Source: Bacteroides sp. (GTDB taxonomy: Bacteria > Bacteroidota > Bacteroidia > Bacteroidales > Bacteroidaceae). Taken from it: a stretch of DNA of 64,000 nt. The translations under genes and the position numbers were made by a program. The notes under the pieces are model-generated. The model made no database searches and was not told the DNA's origin. It was given only the letters and a program-made list of their open reading frames with translations. The stretch covers positions 82,628-146,627 of the forward strand of contig JAJQDI010000023.1 of NCBI GenBank assembly GCA_021202275.1, written 5' to 3'. The first letter of the stretch is position 1. Each line of letters begins with the position of its first letter. Of this stretch, positions 9,325-18,304 are shown one piece after another.

Positions 9325-10177
9325 TTAGTTTGTATATTTCTTTACCCGTTGTGCTACGATCAGGTCTTTTTCCCGGATGCCATTCTCTTTCACGGTCTTT
9401 TCAAAGTCCAGGTAGTTCCGGGGAGCCAGCATCCAGGACTTCACGTAAAAGATCCAGCCACCCCCCCTCTCCGTATACATCAATGGGGGTATGTGCCGAT
9501 TTGATGTTGTAGTCCTCGAACAGTAGTTTGATCCAGTCTCCCAGCAGCATCTCATCCGGTACCTTGGCATTGATACGGATGGGCTCGGCATCCTCTTCCT
9601 GTTTGAATACCTGCATGGTCACTACTTTCAGCTTGCTGTGGTCGATGTCTTCGGGTGCGGAGTATCCTGATGTACGATCGTATTCCCATACTTTATAGAT
9701 AAGTGAGGGAATATGGATCAAAATCTCATAGCTGCGTACCAATAAAGAGATCAGCAGGAAAGGGAGCAGGGTAGTGGTGGCCCAGAGTCCGTATTTGAGT
9801 TCGTTGCAGAGATTGAACAGCAACGTAAACAGCAATACAGATACTGCCAGTTGAAATAAAATATATCCTATCTTTATGTGATATTTCACCTCCTTTTTAT
9901 TAAAGACCCAAAGCAGCAACCGGTAGTTCCAGTAACCGGCAATCAGATAAGCAGTGGCAAGGGCCATGTAACCATAAGGCATAAAGTTGTAGTCCAGAAA
10001 ACCCAGTAAGGCACCGCTCACCAATATAAGAATGCTCAGTAAAGTGTAGGTGACAAGGCGTTTGTTTCTTAACAGATTGTTTTTCTTCCCGATAAAAAAA
10101 CTTACGCCTATCAGCACCATAGCCAGTAATGGATAGATAAGATAAGTCGTAAACAAAAATAGTAGTGAGCCGTTCAT
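9325..10177 (-). CDS. tssN: T6SS inner-membrane protein TssN (frame broken at a G7 tract)
   Basis: TssN anchors the Bacteroidota T6SS and links baseplate to membrane complex. About five transmembrane helices fill residues 5-147, followed by a cytosolic domain. The first frame ends early at 9401 (258 residues). Just before that it crosses a run of seven G on the coding strand (plus-strand C7, 9461-9467). With six G the frame continues as GGGWIFYVKSWMLAPRNYLD and ends at 9325, giving about 283 residues, a natural C-terminus right before tssK. The break could be a sequencing artefact, a slipped-strand phase switch or a real lesion. The region upstream holds a scar from the neighbouring effector cassette. 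Confidence 0.8.
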
Positions 10178-10187
10178 TGAATTATTA

Positions 10188-10250
10188 TATATGTTGTTTG
10201 TTATTTATTTTATTCAGTTCGGCGGAGTTGGCGTCGAAACTGTGATTTGC
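10188..10250 (-). pseudogene. Remnant of lipase-effector C-terminus (scar 2)
   Basis: Directly after the stop of the second TPR gene the minus strand can be read as NHSFDANSAEL. This corresponds to NHSFDTNSPEL near the true C-terminus of the lipase effector. It has no start of its own and soon runs into a stop. It appears to be a leftover copied together with the TPR gene. Confidence 0.55.
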
Positions 10251-11054
10251 TCAGTCCTCACAATCCTCGCACAAGGGCAACAGGAGATTCGCTTGCAGAC
10301 ATCCCAGTGCACTGCTTTTCCGCCAGTCATCACAGGCGCCTTTCTTGTCACCTGACTGGTTGCGTGCCAGTCCCCTGCCATAGTATAATTCGTAATCGTC
10401 AGGAAAATGACTAATCCCTTCTCCATACGCTTCTGCTGCTTCTTTAAATCGTTTCAAATCGTACAAGGCACGACCGAGATTATTGTAAGTGTCCTGATCT
10501 TTAGGATCTAACTTTATTGCCATGCGGTAGTCTGAAATTTCACCTTCAAAATCTCCTATAGCAAATCTTGCAAGACCACGGTTATAGTAAAAAATAGCAA
10601 AATGTGGATTTATTTCTATGGCTTTGTCGTAATCTTTTATTGCCTCTTTCTTGTCCCCTAAGCTTGATTTGGCATTTCCGCGGGCAAAATATGAATCACT
10701 CTTTAGTGAATCAATTTTTATTGCCGTATTAAAATCTATAATAGCCTCTTTTTTATTTCCAATAAAAGACTTTACTACACCTCTATTGTGATAGGCGATT
10801 GCATAATTAGGTGAAATCCTGACAGCCTGCGTATAGTCTTCTATGGCTCCTTGTTTATCCCCCTTGGCAGATTTTATTTTTCCATTGTCTTTATATATCA
10901 CAGCCAATGAATCTATATCTTTCATGAGCTCTGTATTGGTTACACTGACATATTCGACAGCCAAAGAGTCTGTCTGCTTTTTGTTTGACAAGCCTATACA
11001 ACTCTTGCAGCATAGACATAATACCACTATATAAATGTGACTCAATACTTTCAT
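10251..11054 (-). CDS. TPR-repeat lipoprotein, putative immunity protein (paralogue 2)
   Basis: 267 residues. A short signal peptide with Cys-rich end (LCLCCKSC) suggests a lipoprotein. At least five 34-residue TPR units follow, with the usual GDKxxAIxDYxxAIxxxPxxxxxYxNRG pattern, then a terminal GLARNQSGDKKGACDDWRKS unit (Sel1/TPR type). The last about 110 residues are nearly identical to the neighbouring TPR gene, while the front is longer and diverged. It is the second TPR gene after the lipase effector, so a duplicated (perhaps orphan) immunity gene is likely. Sel1/TPR-type immunity proteins are known for Tle-family phospholipases; the link here is by context. Confidence 0.65.
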   Translation of the reverse strand: MKVLSHIYIVVLCLCCKSCIGLSNKKQTDSLAVEYVSVTNTELMKDIDSLAVIYKDNGKIKSAKGDKQGAIEDYTQAVRISPNYAIAYHNRGVVKSFIGNKKEAIIDFNTAIKIDSLKSDSYFARGNAKSSLGDKKEAIKDYDKAIEINPHFAIFYYNRGLARFAIGDFEGEISDYRMAIKLDPKDQDTYNNLGRALYDLKRFKEAAEAYGEGISHFPDDYELYYGRGLARNQSGDKKGACDDWRKSSALGCLQANLLLPLCEDCED

Positions 11055-11059
11055 AATTA

Positions 11060-11167
11060 ATTCTCTCTTTCTGTTTTTTGATTTTTCCTTTCAAACGGTT
11101 TAATCCTTCCTTCGTCGATAGCCTGTTGTATCAGTTCCGGGGAGTTGGCGTTGAAACTATGGTTTGC
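11060..11167 (-). pseudogene. Remnant of lipase-effector C-terminus (scar 1)
   Basis: Between the two TPR genes the minus strand encodes, without a start codon, NHSFNANSPELIQQAIDEG and then RIKPFE. This matches the last residues of the lipase effector (NHSFDTNSPELIQQAIDEG, RIKPFE). The DNA identity is high over about 75 bases. It marks duplication of a unit consisting of effector tail plus TPR gene. Confidence 0.75.
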
Positions 11168-11794
11168 TTAGTCCTCACAATCTTCGCACAAGGGCAACAG
11201 GAGGTTTGCCTGCAGACATCCCAGTGCACTGCTTTTTCGCCAATCCTCGCAGGCGCCTTTTTTATCACCTGACTGGTTGCGTGCCAGTCCCCTGCCATAG
11301 TATAATCCACAATCTTCTGGAAAATGACTAATCCCTTCTCCATACGCTTCTGCCGCTTCTTTAAATCGTTTCAAATCGTACAAGGCACGGCCGAGGTTGT
11401 TGTACGCATTGTAGTATGTCGGATTTATCCTTATCGCCATATGATAGTCATGAATCTCTCCTTCAAAATCCCCTATTGCAGATTTAGCAATACCCCGGTT
11501 ATTATAATAAACAGCAAAATGTGGATTTATTTCTATGGCTTTGTCATAATCCTCAATTGCGCCCTTTTTATTTCCTAGATTGGACTTCACTACTCCCCTG
11601 TTGTAATATGCGGTGTCATATTGAGGATTTAGCTCTATAGCTTTTGTATAAGCTTTGATAGCCTCTTGTTTGTCACCTTCTGCACTCAGGCTCTTGCCTA
11701 ATTCTTTATAATACTTTGCGTCATGATTCTGTTCTTGAGCGCATGAGTACATACACATAATAAACGTGACTGATGTAAATATATATTTTTTCAT
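11168..11794 (-). CDS. TPR-repeat lipoprotein, putative immunity to the lipase effector
   Basis: 208 residues. The N-terminal signal sequence ends at MYSCAQ, a plausible lipoprotein site. It carries four to five TPR units (GDKQEAIKAYTKAIELNPQ and repeats) and ends with CLQANLLLPLCEDCED. It starts 5 bases after the reconstructed stop of the lipase effector (11800), the place expected for its cognate immunity gene. The protein would sit in the periplasm, where it could bind the incoming lipase. The C-terminal half is almost the same as in the next TPR gene. Confidence 0.7.
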   Translation of the reverse strand: MKKYIFTSVTFIMCMYSCAQEQNHDAKYYKELGKSLSAEGDKQEAIKAYTKAIELNPQYDTAYYNRGVVKSNLGNKKGAIEDYDKAIEINPHFAVYYNNRGIAKSAIGDFEGEIHDYHMAIRINPTYYNAYNNLGRALYDLKRFKEAAEAYGEGISHFPEDCGLYYGRGLARNQSGDKKGACEDWRKSSALGCLQANLLLPLCEDCED

Positions 11795-11799
11795 AGTTA

Positions 11800-13820
11800 T
11801 TAGAATTCTGTTTCTTCAATCTTTTCAAACGGTTTAATCCTTCCTTCGTCAATAGCCTGTTGTATCAGTTCCGGGGAGTTAGTGTCGAAACTGTGGTTAT
11901 CTACTCCGTCGGTTAAGTATTTTATACCTTCCCTAAATACAATACCTCCTATGGGGCCTGCCAATGCGTTCCCTGCGGCACCCCCCAGTTTTTTGCATTT
12001 GGAGCCGTTCTATCGGCCTTCGTTCGTGCATTGAATGCCTCAATTCCTTCGATTTCTTTGGTTAGCCTGTCTATTTCCAAGTCAATCTTTTTCAGATTGG
12101 GGCTCCTGAAGTCGGGAGTGTTCACATCTACCGCATACGGGTATTCTTTCAGTAAGGGAGAGTTTGATTCCCTGTTGAAATTTGCTACAAAATTCTTGAA
12201 CCCTACTCCCTCGAAAAGGATATGCATCTCTTCGAGCCGCATAGTATTTATGTTTTTCAGTTTGATAGCTGCAGGAGGATTATTTAAATATTCCTGATAA
12301 GTCAGAATTTTAAATTCGGGCAATGTAGAAATCTTCCGGTAGCCTGAAAGTTCATAGGCTATAGTATGGATGGCGACTCTGGTGTTGTCCTGATCCCTGT
12401 TTGTAGAAGTTTGTGCAGGAACCATTTTCATGGGCATTTCCGCATTAGAAATGATACTGCGCAGTTTCCTGAGCATCGATATCCGGTGTGAGCAGTGGTT
12501 GCGGTATTCGAATCGTTTTTTTTCGTTGGCATTTATCCGGGATAGTATTTCGACATTGACATCCTTATTATAGGCGAAACAGGACGTTTCGGAGGTCATT
12601 CTTGAACTCTCGAGGATACCGTCTCCCACCTTGGCAATACCGTCGACCCTGTCGTACCTGTTGTATAAAGACAAGTGTTTTATTTTATTCTTTAATTGCC
12701 AGTTTGCCGGATTCTCCGGATTAAAGTATGTGTAAGTATGTACTTCCATCGAAGGGGGACTATAGACCCCGCCTCCAGGGAGTATTCTAAAGGTAATCTT
12801 CATTTCCTTCTCTTCTCTCAAGCCTGGTATAACAGTCTCAGTTGTAAAGATTGTTTCATTAAACACCGGAGTTCCCACTGTAATAACATATATGGTTGAA
12901 ATGGACACTTCTTTTGCCAGCATATCTGCCGTCATGATAGCCACATTGCCCCCGTGGCTGTGTCCCACAAGGACGATCTCTCCAAACCCTCTTGCTTTCT
13001 CTTTGACATACGCACATAACCTTTTCGCTACCGGCCATCTGTCTTTCAATACATTGAACTGTGTGGCTTCCTTTCCCCAGTCAAATCCGGTATCGACCGC
13101 GTCAGGAAAAGTTATCTGATTCAACGTTTCGACCCCTTCCGGCCATTTTTTCCATCTTTCGGGAGTCGAGGTTGTTCCATGTATATAGAAAGCCATCCTC
13201 TTCGAATTATTGACACCTAAGGGTGCTACGTTTACTTTTGCAGAAACCTTGTCGGTAGGGTCATTCAGGTGCGGCATCAAAAGAACCTTTTTGCCTGCCC
13301 ATTCCTGTTTCATCTCCACCGTAATCCTGTCAGACATCACCGGATAGCCGTCCTCAGACAAAAGCAACTCTTCCTTTCCGTCGACCCTGATTTGCCATTT
13401 TATACTTTGTCTGGTCGAGTCGTTGACCTTCCTTGTATCGATGGAGTAGGCTGTCACCCGGAATTCTACCTTATCCCATACCAGGGCATTGCAGGATTTG
13501 GGTTCAACATCCCGGATCAGTATCTGTTGAGGCTTCGGCTGTACATAACAGGAGATCTCCTGCCTGAGGTAACCAAATTGCCATGCAAGCTGGACACCTT
13601 CTCTATAGGCGGTAAAAACAACGATCTTATCGATATACTCTTCTCCAAGTGTGTATGTGATGCGCCTGCCTGCTCCTATTTCCTCAGAACTGGCCGGAGA
13701 TCCCAGAACCTTCATTTCCCATTTAATTTCTTCTTCCGATAGTAATGTACCTGACAGAAGGGTGACCTCCAGAGGAAATTCCTTTCCGGCAATCACAATC
13801 TTTTGATAATCAATCGACAT
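11800..13820 (-). CDS. T6SS lipase/phospholipase effector (alpha/beta hydrolase; frame broken near the end)
   Basis: About 670 residues when restored. Residues 1-200 are beta-rich carrier segments. The hydrolase begins near residue 207: YIHGTTS (oxyanion region, 212), GHSHGG with nucleophile Ser288, a likely acid Asp in YNRYDRVDG (about 390-393) and His in HCSHR (about 445). This fits Tle-type lipases that attack membrane phospholipids. The first frame ends at 11949; one added base in the A6 or adjacent G6 run (plus strand T6 11989-11994, C6 11981-11986) continues it as GGAAGNALAGPIGGIVF and ends at 11800. The start overlaps the previous gene by 11 bases. TPR lipoproteins follow directly. Confidence 0.8.
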
Positions 13821-14370
13821 TGCTGTGTTGTTTTTGGTTTATTTCTTTGAATTCCACCCTGATCACAGGGCTCTTACTTACTATATAACCGGTTTCCCGG
13901 CCGATATAGAGAGTGTCTGCCGGAACGGGTGCGGAATATCGGTTTTTAAGTAAAACCTCTTGTTTCTCAAAATCGACAGATGCGGGGATCGGATCAAATT
14001 CCTCGTAGGTACCGTAAGTGATATAAAGACACTGGCGGGCTTTGTTGTAAAATATATAACTGCTGCCACCACCGGCATTATTATATACCTCAAAACAATT
14101 ATAACCAGACGTGTGATCCCCGGCACTGAAAAGGAATGTGATGGATGAACCGTCTGCGGTGAACAGCGTGTACAGGGTAGTTACTTTACCCTGCCGGCAA
14201 AGGATCAGTTCGTCCTTTTCCGTGGAAGGCCATTGCGTACTACGGACATATATCGTATCTATGCCTGTACGCACCTCCGGTGGTTCACCGGCCGACTGAG
14301 CACAACACATATTACTCAATAGCCATACAAATGCTATGGCAAACGAACTCATTCTTTTTTTCATTATCAA
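13810..14370 (-). CDS. Exported protein, putative immunity to the M23 effector
   Basis: 186 residues with a clear signal peptide (KKRMSSFAIAFVWLLSNMCCAQ). The cleavage site could be type I after CAQSA or a weak lipobox. The mature part is beta-rich with no domain I recognise. Its start overlaps the stop of the M23 peptidase gene (ATGA), a strong sign of a coupled effector-immunity pair. A periplasmic immunity protein is what a cell-wall peptidase effector requires. It overlaps the lipase gene downstream by 11 bases. Confidence 0.6.
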   Translation of the reverse strand: MIMKKRMSSFAIAFVWLLSNMCCAQSAGEPPEVRTGIDTIYVRSTQWPSTEKDELILCRQGKVTTLYTLFTADGSSITFLFSAGDHTSGYNCFEVYNNAGGGSSYIFYNKARQCLYITYGTYEEFDPIPASVDFEKQEVLLKNRYSAPVPADTLYIGRETGYIVSKSPVIRVEFKEINQKQHSNVD

Positions 14371-15299
14371 AAAACCGCCATTAATGTTTCGTTATTGTCT
14401 GCATCGACTTTTTTCACTCCGACTGCTGCCTGATTTGTTTTAGATTCATCCTGGGAGTAAAATTTGGTCGCAACGATGTTGTTCGGGTTCTCCCTGCCTG
14501 TCATCCCGGTTCCCGGCTTCGATGCCGTCCTGCATTCAAAATGCAGGTGCTGGTCATTGCCGGTATATGAACTGGCATTGCCGGTAATGCCGCTTTGCCC
14601 GAGTACATCTCCTTTATTTACCGTATCGCCCACAGCAACGTCGATTTCGGATAGATGGGCATAAAAGGCATAATACGTACTGTTGTCAATTTTCACTACC
14701 AACTGTTTGCCGTAATCACCCTCTGCCGGATCTACAATCCGGTCTACCTTCCCGTTTGAAACCGCATAAATATCGGTTCCGTCAGCGGCATAATAATCGA
14801 ATCCCTGGTGATTTTTGGTGGAACTGTTTCTCACTTTTCCAAACAGGTGACTTGCCTTGTTGTACCGGATCTGCATATTTTCCAGCGGATCGCCGAACTG
14901 GGCCTCTATATGCACCTCAGGACAGGAATCGGGTTTTACGATGTCATCCGTTACGACGACGGTAAGGTCTTTATCTTTCCAGTCTGCTAAAATATCAAAA
15001 GGATCGGTTTTTCCCATGCAATTTGTCACTTTTACTGAAAAAGTTTGCAGGTCTTCCTCACCACCCACTTCCCTGACAGCGATTTGTATGTTCGTTCCGT
15101 TCGGAACATTTTCGGTAGCAAGTTTTATGATCGCTTTTGCTTTTACCAGATATCCTGTTGCCGATGCTTCAGCTTTGTTCAGCCATTCTATCTGGGTCAC
15201 TTCAAGCGGCTCTGAAGTTTCCGTAAGTTCTATGGCAACCACCTCAGTCTGTGAGCAAGGTTGCTTCAGGTCATCGCTAATGTTTACACTGTTACACAT
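14367..15299 (-). CDS. T6SS effector with M23 metallopeptidase domain
   Basis: 310 residues. Residues 20-95 form an N-terminal sandwich-like segment (TQIEWLN, VKAKAIIKLATENVPNGTNI) shared with other cargo proteins here. Residues 145-260 are a LytM/M23 zinc endopeptidase: HQGFD (ligands His164 and Asp168), AHLS (His215) and HLHFE (His251, His253). Such enzymes cut peptidoglycan cross-links. A VxxGDTVNKGDVLGQSG loop typical of the family is present. There is no signal peptide, consistent with delivery by the T6SS. Two chaperone-type genes lie directly upstream and an exported partner downstream. Confidence 0.8.
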   Translation of the reverse strand: MCNSVNISDDLKQPCSQTEVVAIELTETSEPLEVTQIEWLNKAEASATGYLVKAKAIIKLATENVPNGTNIQIAVREVGGEEDLQTFSVKVTNCMGKTDPFDILADWKDKDLTVVVTDDIVKPDSCPEVHIEAQFGDPLENMQIRYNKASHLFGKVRNSSTKNHQGFDYYAADGTDIYAVSNGKVDRIVDPAEGDYGKQLVVKIDNSTYYAFYAHLSEIDVAVGDTVNKGDVLGQSGITGNASSYTGNDQHLHFECRTASKPGTGMTGRENPNNIVATKFYSQDESKTNQAAVGVKKVDADNNETLMAVF

Positions 15300-15648
15300 C
15301 CTGTTTTTGTTTTTCGTGGGTTAATTCCAAAAAATCCTGTAGCCGGTCTATTTTATCACGTTGTTTGTCCGGTGAGCTCAATATATTTATGATATCTCCC
15401 GATAGAGGTACCTCCTGCAACAGCGGGTAGGAGAAACTCAGTTGGAGGAATTTTAAAATAGGCTCCACCTCGGTAAAACCAAATACGATGATATGTTCGG
15501 TTTGCCGGTGGACGATCTCTCTGATCATCCCCTCAGCTACTTCGGGCGAATCCAGGCGTTGTATAATGGATTTGCATACCTGGCGTTCAAACTCGGCCCG
15601 CCGGGTTGCCTTCATGTTGGCTAACTGTTGGTTACTGATGGTCCACAT
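15292..15648 (-). CDS. Small protein between DUF4123 chaperone and M23 effector
   Basis: 118 residues, without signal or membrane helix. The opening (TISNQQLANMKATRRAEFERQV) resembles small proteins often encoded beside DUF4123 effector chaperones in T6SS islands, but I cannot name the family firmly. It overlaps the M23 gene by 8 bases and starts 10 bases after the DUF4123 gene. It may assist in mounting the M23 effector on the spike. Confidence 0.5.
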   Translation of the reverse strand: MWTISNQQLANMKATRRAEFERQVCKSIIQRLDSPEVAEGMIREIVHRQTEHIIVFGFTEVEPILKFLQLSFSYPLLQEVPLSGDIINILSSPDKQRDKIDRLQDFLELTHEKQKQDV

Positions 15649-15658
15649 AACATTTGTC

Positions 15659-16183
15659 TTATAAAATATGTATATCCAGCCTGCACGCAGACTTTGAAAA
15701 CCGGTACAACTTCTCTTCTCCGAATCCGTCTCTGGAGAGTTTTATGTAATGGATCATAGAGAAAAATTCTTTTGATTGCTCTTCCGTTAGATTCGGCAAG
15801 ATGTAAGGCAGTACCAGAGGGTCATAAAACCGGAAATACATAAAATCACCGGATTCATCTTTCACCCTCAGGAATCTCCTCAGGTGTTTTCGCAGGTCGT
15901 CTATGGAGGCATCCGATGCCAGCCAGGTAACTCGTCTGGCTGTTTGTCTTTTATTTGTCTGACGTTGGATCCATTTTTCAAAATCGCTCTCTTTTTCCAC
16001 AGCAAACAGAAACGGGGCTACCCCATGAAGTTCTTCTGCCGCTTTGCCCCTGAAAAGAGATCTGTATTCCTTACACAGGTCTCTGGCTCTGTCCATGTCC
16101 TCCTCCCAGAGGGCCGCGTCCATCAAAACATACTCCGGAGTTATCTCTCCGATTTCGCCGGTTGGGTACACTGAATATTCCAT
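15659..16183 (-). CDS. DUF4123-type T6SS effector chaperone/adaptor (Tap/TEC-like)
   Basis: 174 residues. The segment LRKHLRRFLRVKDESGDFMY followed by FRFYDPLVLPYILPNL is the hallmark of DUF4123 proteins, which load specific effectors onto VgrG or PAAR and are not secreted themselves. The N-terminal part (EYVLMDAALWEEDMDRARDL) also fits. It starts a three-gene run: chaperone, small companion, M23 effector. The M23 protein is therefore the expected client. About 70 bases separate it from the LRR lipoprotein gene upstream. Confidence 0.75.
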   Translation of the reverse strand: MEYSVYPTGEIGEITPEYVLMDAALWEEDMDRARDLCKEYRSLFRGKAAEELHGVAPFLFAVEKESDFEKWIQRQTNKRQTARRVTWLASDASIDDLRKHLRRFLRVKDESGDFMYFRFYDPLVLPYILPNLTEEQSKEFFSMIHYIKLSRDGFGEEKLYRFSKSACRLDIHIL

Positions 16184-16251
16184 GAGCGTATATTTAAGTT
16201 CTACTTATTTTTTATACTGCCTGTCTTTATAAATAACACCTTTGTTGTCAG

Positions 16252-18300
16252 TTACTTGCGGTTGGATTCGTTCCTCACCTGTCTGAGCAAAGGGATGGCA
16301 GATACATCCACCTCCGGCAAATGATTATTGTAAGAATAATCCAATGTTTTCAGTTGCTTTAGCCGGGAGATATCCAGTTCCGTCAGATCATTGTGTGAAC
16401 AGTCCAGATACCTCAATACATTGTTGCTCTGAGGGAGTTTTAGAGAGCGCAAGCCACAAGATGAACATCGCAGTGAAATCAATTTATGTTGGGCACTTAC
16501 ATCCAGCTGCCCCATCTTTACATCCTGTATGTTTATGTAGACTAAATTGCTGCTTTCCGGAGGGAAAATAATATCTCCCACGGTAAGGAATTCGGCTGTA
16601 AAATACCCAAGTTTTGTATGACGGCTCAGGTCTATACGTGTCATCACTCCGCTTCCTGACACTGATAAGTATTCGAGTTCAGTATTATGGACTATATCGA
16701 TATCTCTATGGACATCGCTTAAACCCAATGCTTTCAGATGCTTATTGTGGGAGAAATCAAGATTTTCGTTCGGTGAACCCATATAATCAAGCTCTTCCAG
16801 AAACGGCAATTTTTTCAAATCTAAATTATTCCCCCAATACCGTACGGATCTTATCTTATTCCCGGACGGGAAAATGACACAAGATAAACCATTTCCGGTA
16901 TGGGTAAAGCTTACCAACTCTGTGTTATGTACCAAAGAAAGAGTGTCCAGAATATTCAGGGAGGTGTCCAGTTCTACTAACCTGGGGTTGCCGGAAAGAT
17001 TTAGACGTTCGAGGTAATTATCCGTTAAGTTCAGGATTTCCAGACTGTCACATAGAGATAGATCTATCTCTTGCAGACCGCATTTAACTACTTCGAGGGT
17101 GGTTAGTTTTCGTAATCTGCGAAAGTCCAGATGTGCCCGCGCACTGTTCGGTTTCGTGTTATATGCCGCATTGTTGCTGCAATCTCCATATATACTCAGA
17201 TGTCTCAGTTCGGAGAGTTTTTCGATTTGATCGAATATCTTCTCAGTCAGCCCACTATTTATTGTTAGGTCTTTCAGACGCACGCAATGGGATAGGACCA
17301 GATCGGATAGTTTACTTGGTTCCATATATATAAGCTCCAAATCTATAGATGCCATTTTATCAGGATCGATCTCGCCAACCTCACGATGTACAGTGATGTC
17401 TATGGATTCCAGGGATGCCGGAAGGGTATTGCCTTTAAAATCGACACCGGACAATGTTAATTTTCTCAGGCGGGAAAAGCGCTTTAAATCGATTACTTTT
17501 TCACTGCTGAAGATATATAACTCCTCCACTGTATCCGGAATGAAGTCTTCCCTGTAGGCTCCTCTGTATCTTTTGAGTGGCTGTGCTCCGGGCAATATAT
17601 TGCATTGGTTCCCTACACGAAGTTCCTCCAGGGTTTTGTTGTCCGACAGATCGATCCGGCAATTGGGCTCTCCTGAAACCGACAATGTTTTCAAATACAC
17701 CATGGGGCTCAAGTCAATCGATTCCAGGGCATCCAGATCTATACTAAGTTCCCGAAGGTTTCCAAGTGCTCCACTATTCAGGTGTGACAAACACTCACTG
17801 GATATGTCAAGTTTCTCAATAGCCGATTCGTTGGGAAGTATCAGACTACCTAAGGAGGTTATGTTCAGCGTAAGTTCTCTAAGCAGATCAAATTCGCTTA
17901 GGTCGAGGTAGGTAATGGTATTGCTGCTCAGTTCCAATATTTCTAAATTTTTAGGTAGAATGATGCTGTCTATTCCCTTATTAATGATTAATTTCCTCAG
18001 TTTGCTACTGCCCGACAGATCCAGACAACCCGTCAGAGGACTGCTATAACGATCCCATATAATTTCTGTTATTTCGGAACCGATACCATCCTGCCAGGAG
18101 ATACCCGGCCAGGTTTCCGGATTTCTGGCATCCATATATCTATTGAACTTTTCTTGGTTTTCCCTGAAAGAGACAGAGTTCGTCTGCAGAAAGAAATCGG
18201 AAATTATCTTTATCTCAGATGAAGGAGTTGACTTGTCACACGAAATGAAAAGTATCCATGCAAGCAAAAATGAGGCTATATGTAAAGTTTTTGAAAACAT
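16252..18300 (-). CDS. Leucine-rich-repeat lipoprotein, putative immunity to the amidase effector
   Basis: 682 residues. Signal peptide with lipobox ISC (LLAWILFISCDKS, Cys about 21). The rest is a solenoid of irregular 20-24-residue leucine-rich repeats, for example LDLSGSSKLRKLIINKG and LDCSHNDLTELDISRLKQL. The Cys-anchored form would display the solenoid in the periplasm or at the surface. It starts 4 bases after the stop of the amidase effector, exactly where the cognate immunity gene should be. LRR proteins normally bind proteins, so a role as amidase inhibitor is plausible, but I know of no described example. An alternative is a surface LRR protein unrelated to immunity. Confidence 0.6.
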   Translation of the reverse strand: MFSKTLHIASFLLAWILFISCDKSTPSSEIKIISDFFLQTNSVSFRENQEKFNRYMDARNPETWPGISWQDGIGSEITEIIWDRYSSPLTGCLDLSGSSKLRKLIINKGIDSIILPKNLEILELSSNTITYLDLSEFDLLRELTLNITSLGSLILPNESAIEKLDISSECLSHLNSGALGNLRELSIDLDALESIDLSPMVYLKTLSVSGEPNCRIDLSDNKTLEELRVGNQCNILPGAQPLKRYRGAYREDFIPDTVEELYIFSSEKVIDLKRFSRLRKLTLSGVDFKGNTLPASLESIDITVHREVGEIDPDKMASIDLELIYMEPSKLSDLVLSHCVRLKDLTINSGLTEKIFDQIEKLSELRHLSIYGDCSNNAAYNTKPNSARAHLDFRRLRKLTTLEVVKCGLQEIDLSLCDSLEILNLTDNYLERLNLSGNPRLVELDTSLNILDTLSLVHNTELVSFTHTGNGLSCVIFPSGNKIRSVRYWGNNLDLKKLPFLEELDYMGSPNENLDFSHNKHLKALGLSDVHRDIDIVHNTELEYLSVSGSGVMTRIDLSRHTKLGYFTAEFLTVGDIIFPPESSNLVYINIQDVKMGQLDVSAQHKLISLRCSSCGLRSLKLPQSNNVLRYLDCSHNDLTELDISRLKQLKTLDYSYNNHLPEVDVSAIPLLRQVRNESNRK

Positions 18301-18304
18301 ATCT

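Noticed and set aside
9401..9470. Programmed frameshifting in tssN
   Set aside because: The G7 run is followed by no evident pseudoknot, and the same kind of break occurs in many unrelated genes of the window, so a general cause is more likely.
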